Of a DNA stretch of 6,992 nucleotides, positions 4,825 through 6,992 are shown one piece after another (the first letter of the stretch is position 1; every line of letters begins with the position of its first letter). The position numbers and the translations under genes were made by a program. The stretch spans positions 1 through 6,992 of the forward strand of contig JAUVIT010000085.1 of NCBI GenBank assembly GCA_030592605.1, written 5' to 3'. Source of the DNA: Bacteroidota bacterium (GTDB lineage: Bacteria > Bacteroidota > Bacteroidia > Bacteroidales > GCA-2748055). Under the pieces are notes generated by a model. That model ran no database searches. It worked only from the letters and a program-made list of their open reading frames with translations, and was not told the DNA's origin.

Positions 4825-6992
4825 ATGTGGAGAAATTTTATTCGGGTTACTATCCGAAGCATCAACAAGAACAAGGCATTTAATGCCATTAATATTGCTG
4901 GATTGGCAATTGGATTGGCCAGTGCTATTTTTATCATATTATATATTATCAGTGAAACCAGCTATGACCGCTTTAATGAGCGCTCGTCAGATATTTACAG
5001 ACTCTACCTGGAAGGTAAGATGGCAGGGGAGGAATTTACCGGCGCATGGGTCAGTCCCATATGCGCACCGGCATTCCATGAAGAGATCCCGGAAGTTGAA
5101 AATTTCTGTCGCTTCGACTGGGCCAACAACCGACTCATGTGGGTTGATCCGGCCAATAAGTACCTGGAGAATCAATTGCTTTATGCTGACTCTACGTTTT
5201 TTGAGTTCTTTACCATTAAGCTCTTGCAGGGAGATCCGCATACCTGTCTGGACGAACCCAATACCATTGTGCTTAGCGAATCAAAAGCGAAGCAATACTT
5301 TCCAGATGGGGACCCCATTGGGAAGTCCATTGCCATGAATAACGATTCCACCCTTTACCGGGTGACCGGCGTGGTGGAGGAGGCTCCCCGAACCTCCCAC
5401 TTCGATTACGACTTTATCTGCTCCTATTCCACCTATGAGTCGAGTAAGCGAACCACCTGGTTCAATAACCATATGCAGGCCTACCTGATGGTGAGCCCGG
5501 GAGCCGATCCGGATCTGCTGGATGAGAAGATGCAGGCAACAACCATAGCTAACATAGGAAGCGAACTGGAGCAATTCATGGGTATCTCACCCGAGGAGTT
5601 CCTGGCTTCGGGGGCAAAGTATGGCTACCATCCCCAGCCCCTGCTGGATATTCATTTGAATGCTGACATTGAGGTGCCAAGCGATATTGGCTTCCGTCCC
5701 AATGGCAACCGTACCTATCTGATTATTTTCGGGGTCATTGCTTGTTTTGTGCTGGTCATTGCCTCCATCAACTTTATGAACCTGAGTACAGCTCGTTCTT
5801 TGAGTCGTGCAAAGGAAGTAAGCCTGAGAAAAGTGGTGGGTTCGGACCGCAAACAGCTGGTTCAGCAATTCCTTTTTGAAAGCGTATTTCTGAGCCTGGT
5901 CTCGCTGGTGATAGCCATTGTCCTGGTAAGTATGTTGCTGACTCCCTTTAATAATCTGGTGGGACTAAATCTGGAGTATGGCGATATCTTCCGGTGGTAC
6001 ATGATTCCCTCCTTTATATTACTGGCCGTGCTGGTGGGATTGCTCAGTGGCAGCTACCCCGCCTTTGTGCTGGCCTCCTTTAAACCGATCTTTGCCCTGA
6101 AGGGAAATGCAAGTGCAAAAAATGGCACCACCGTGCTTAGGAATGCGCTGGTGATCATCCAGTTTTCCATCTCCATTATTATTATCGCCGGTACCCTTGT
6201 CATATACTGGCAATTCAGGTACATGACCAACAAGGATCTGGGCTTTGATAAGGAGCAGCTGGTAGTGCTGGAACGGCTACATCCTCTGGGTGCCGGGAAC
6301 GAAATACAGACCTTTAAGAAAGAATTGCTGACCCATTCAGCAATCCTTTCGGCCACCAACTCAACTGCATATTTGGGAGCCCCGAATAATAACAATGGCT
6401 ATGCAATAAAGGGCAGACCACCGGAGGAGGCAGTACTTTTCCATACCTTCTGGACCGATGAGGATTTTATGGAGACCTACAAATTTGGATTGGCCACACC
6501 CGACAGTCGTTATTTTTCTGAAGAGTTTTCCAGCGATTCGTCGGCCTGCCTGGTGAACGAGGCAGCAGTGAGGAAATATAAGCTGGAGGATCCACTAAAT
6601 CAGTCGATCATGTTGGGAATGGATAATCCCAAAAATGCTAAAGAGTTAAGGATTGTTGGGGTGATGGAGGACTACCACTTCCTGACCCTGAAACACGAGG
6701 TGGGTGCCCAGATTGCGATTTTAAAGGACAAGGACTGGGACTGGGCCGGATATCTTACCGTTCGACTGGCGGGAGGAAAAGAGAACATTGAAGCCGGTCT
6801 GGCACATATGGAAGACAAGTGGCAGGAGTTCACCAGTGACCAGCCCTTCCAATACTTCTTTCTGGATGAAAAACTGGATTCCTATTATGCCGAGGAAAAA
6901 AAGACCGGGGCAGTGACCATGGTCTTCTCCATCCTGGCCATTTTCATTGCATCCCTGGGACTTTTCGGGCTTACCCTCTATAATTCCCAGAA
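4825..6992 (+). CDS. ABC transporter permease with two MacB-like/FtsX modules, copy 2 (3' end outside window)
   Basis: The frame is open from ATG 4825 to the right edge, giving 722 full codons without a stop. It starts MWRNFIRVTIRS and aligns with copy 1 throughout: membrane segment at about 21-43, first extracytoplasmic domain 44-296, first FtsX module from about 297 with SLRKVVGSDRKQL, second extracytoplasmic domain, and the sixth membrane segment from about 695. Relative to copy 1 it carries five extra residues, all in the second extracytoplasmic domain. About 93 C-terminal residues, with the last two membrane segments, should lie beyond the window. It begins 27 bp after the copy 1 stop. 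That gap (4798-4824) is A-rich, with no visible terminator or promoter, so the two genes are probably co-transcribed. Identity to copy 1 is about 79% over the first 197 residues by hand count. The role is inferred as for copy 1, perhaps as a heteromeric partner or with a shifted substrate range. Confidence 0.92.
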   Translation, partial: MWRNFIRVTIRSINKNKAFNAINIAGLAIGLASAIFIILYIISETSYDRFNERSSDIYRLYLEGKMAGEEFTGAWVSPICAPAFHEEIPEVENFCRFDWANNRLMWVDPANKYLENQLLYADSTFFEFFTIKLLQGDPHTCLDEPNTIVLSESKAKQYFPDGDPIGKSIAMNNDSTLYRVTGVVEEAPRTSHFDYDFICSYSTYESSKRTTWFNNHMQAYLMVSPGADPDLLDEKMQATTIANIGSELEQFMGISPEEFLASGAKYGYHPQPLLDIHLNADIEVPSDIGFRPNGNRTYLIIFGVIACFVLVIASINFMNLSTARSLSRAKEVSLRKVVGSDRKQLVQQFLFESVFLSLVSLVIAIVLVSMLLTPFNNLVGLNLEYGDIFRWYMIPSFILLAVLVGLLSGSYPAFVLASFKPIFALKGNASAKNGTTVLRNALVIIQFSISIIIIAGTLVIYWQFRYMTNKDLGFDKEQLVVLERLHPLGAGNEIQTFKKELLTHSAILSATNSTAYLGAPNNNNGYAIKGRPPEEAVLFHTFWTDEDFMETYKFGLATPDSRYFSEEFSSDSSACLVNEAAVRKYKLEDPLNQSIMLGMDNPKNAKELRIVGVMEDYHFLTLKHEVGAQIAILKDKDWDWAGYLTVRLAGGKENIEAGLAHMEDKWQEFTSDQPFQYFFLDEKLDSYYAEEKKTGAVTMVFSILAIFIASLGLFGLTLYNSQ

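Larger units (their letters stand above)
2350..6992 (+). repeat. Tandem duplication of a whole permease gene
   Basis: The unit at 2350-4797 is repeated, diverged, at 4825-6992 (incomplete). The copies are co-linear from the first codon. Most codon differences are synonymous in the membrane parts, while amino-acid changes cluster in the extracytoplasmic domains. The longest shared run I found by eye is 31 identical bases, at 3353-3383 and 5828-5858, covering the cytoplasmic motif after the second membrane segment. The upstream control region 2152-2349 is not duplicated before copy 2, so the repeat covers the coding unit only. Confidence 0.85.

Noticed and set aside
4883..5338. A 151-codon open frame on the plus strand overlapping the start of permease copy 2
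   Set aside because: It lies in a different frame of copy 2, whose real frame is confirmed by alignment to copy 1; similar shadows appear at the equivalent place in copy 1 (2567-2815).
2350..6992. Insertion sequence or transposon as the cause of the large repeat
   Set aside because: There are no terminal inverted repeats, target-site duplications or transposase sequences; the repeat unit is a coding gene with protein-level divergence, consistent with ordinary tandem duplication.

Overview
The window looks like a piece of a Bacteroidota chromosome, most like a marine or environmental member of the Bacteroidales/Cytophagales. This rests on three things: tandem permeases of about 800 residues with two MacB/FtsX halves, a type I recognise mainly from this phylum; gene starts with A-rich leaders and no clear Shine-Dalgarno sequence; and a Tat-exported aldo/keto reductase of a type common there. 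I cannot name a genus from the sequence alone.

Layout: (1) positions 1-672, plus strand, hold the C-terminal part of a membrane-anchored family 2 glycosyltransferase whose start lies outside the window. (2) Positions 676-2151, minus strand, hold a complete aldo/keto reductase with a twin-arginine signal and an extra C-terminal beta-rich domain. It converges on the glycosyltransferase with only 3 bp between the stop codons. (3) Positions 2152-2349 are a divergent control region. It has a 10-bp-phased TGTNCG-type array with dyad symmetry, a 10-bp perfect palindrome, and a sigma-54-like -24/-12 element ending 24 bp before the next start codon. (4) Positions 2350-4797, plus strand, hold a complete 815-residue ABC transporter permease with two FtsX-type membrane modules and two extracytoplasmic MacB-like domains. 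(5) After 27 bp comes a second paralogous permease, 4825 to beyond the right edge, of which 722 codons are visible.

The two permeases are clearly a tandem duplication, about three quarters identical in protein and in register except for five extra residues in the second copy. They probably form one operon driven from the 2152-2349 region. No ATP-binding subunit, membrane-fusion protein, histidine kinase or sigma-54 activator lies in the window, so the partner ATPase must be downstream or elsewhere. The most interesting material is the regulatory architecture in front of the permeases and the pattern of divergence and conservation between the two copies. I see no RNA genes, CRISPR arrays, insertion sequences, phage genes or intrinsic terminators.
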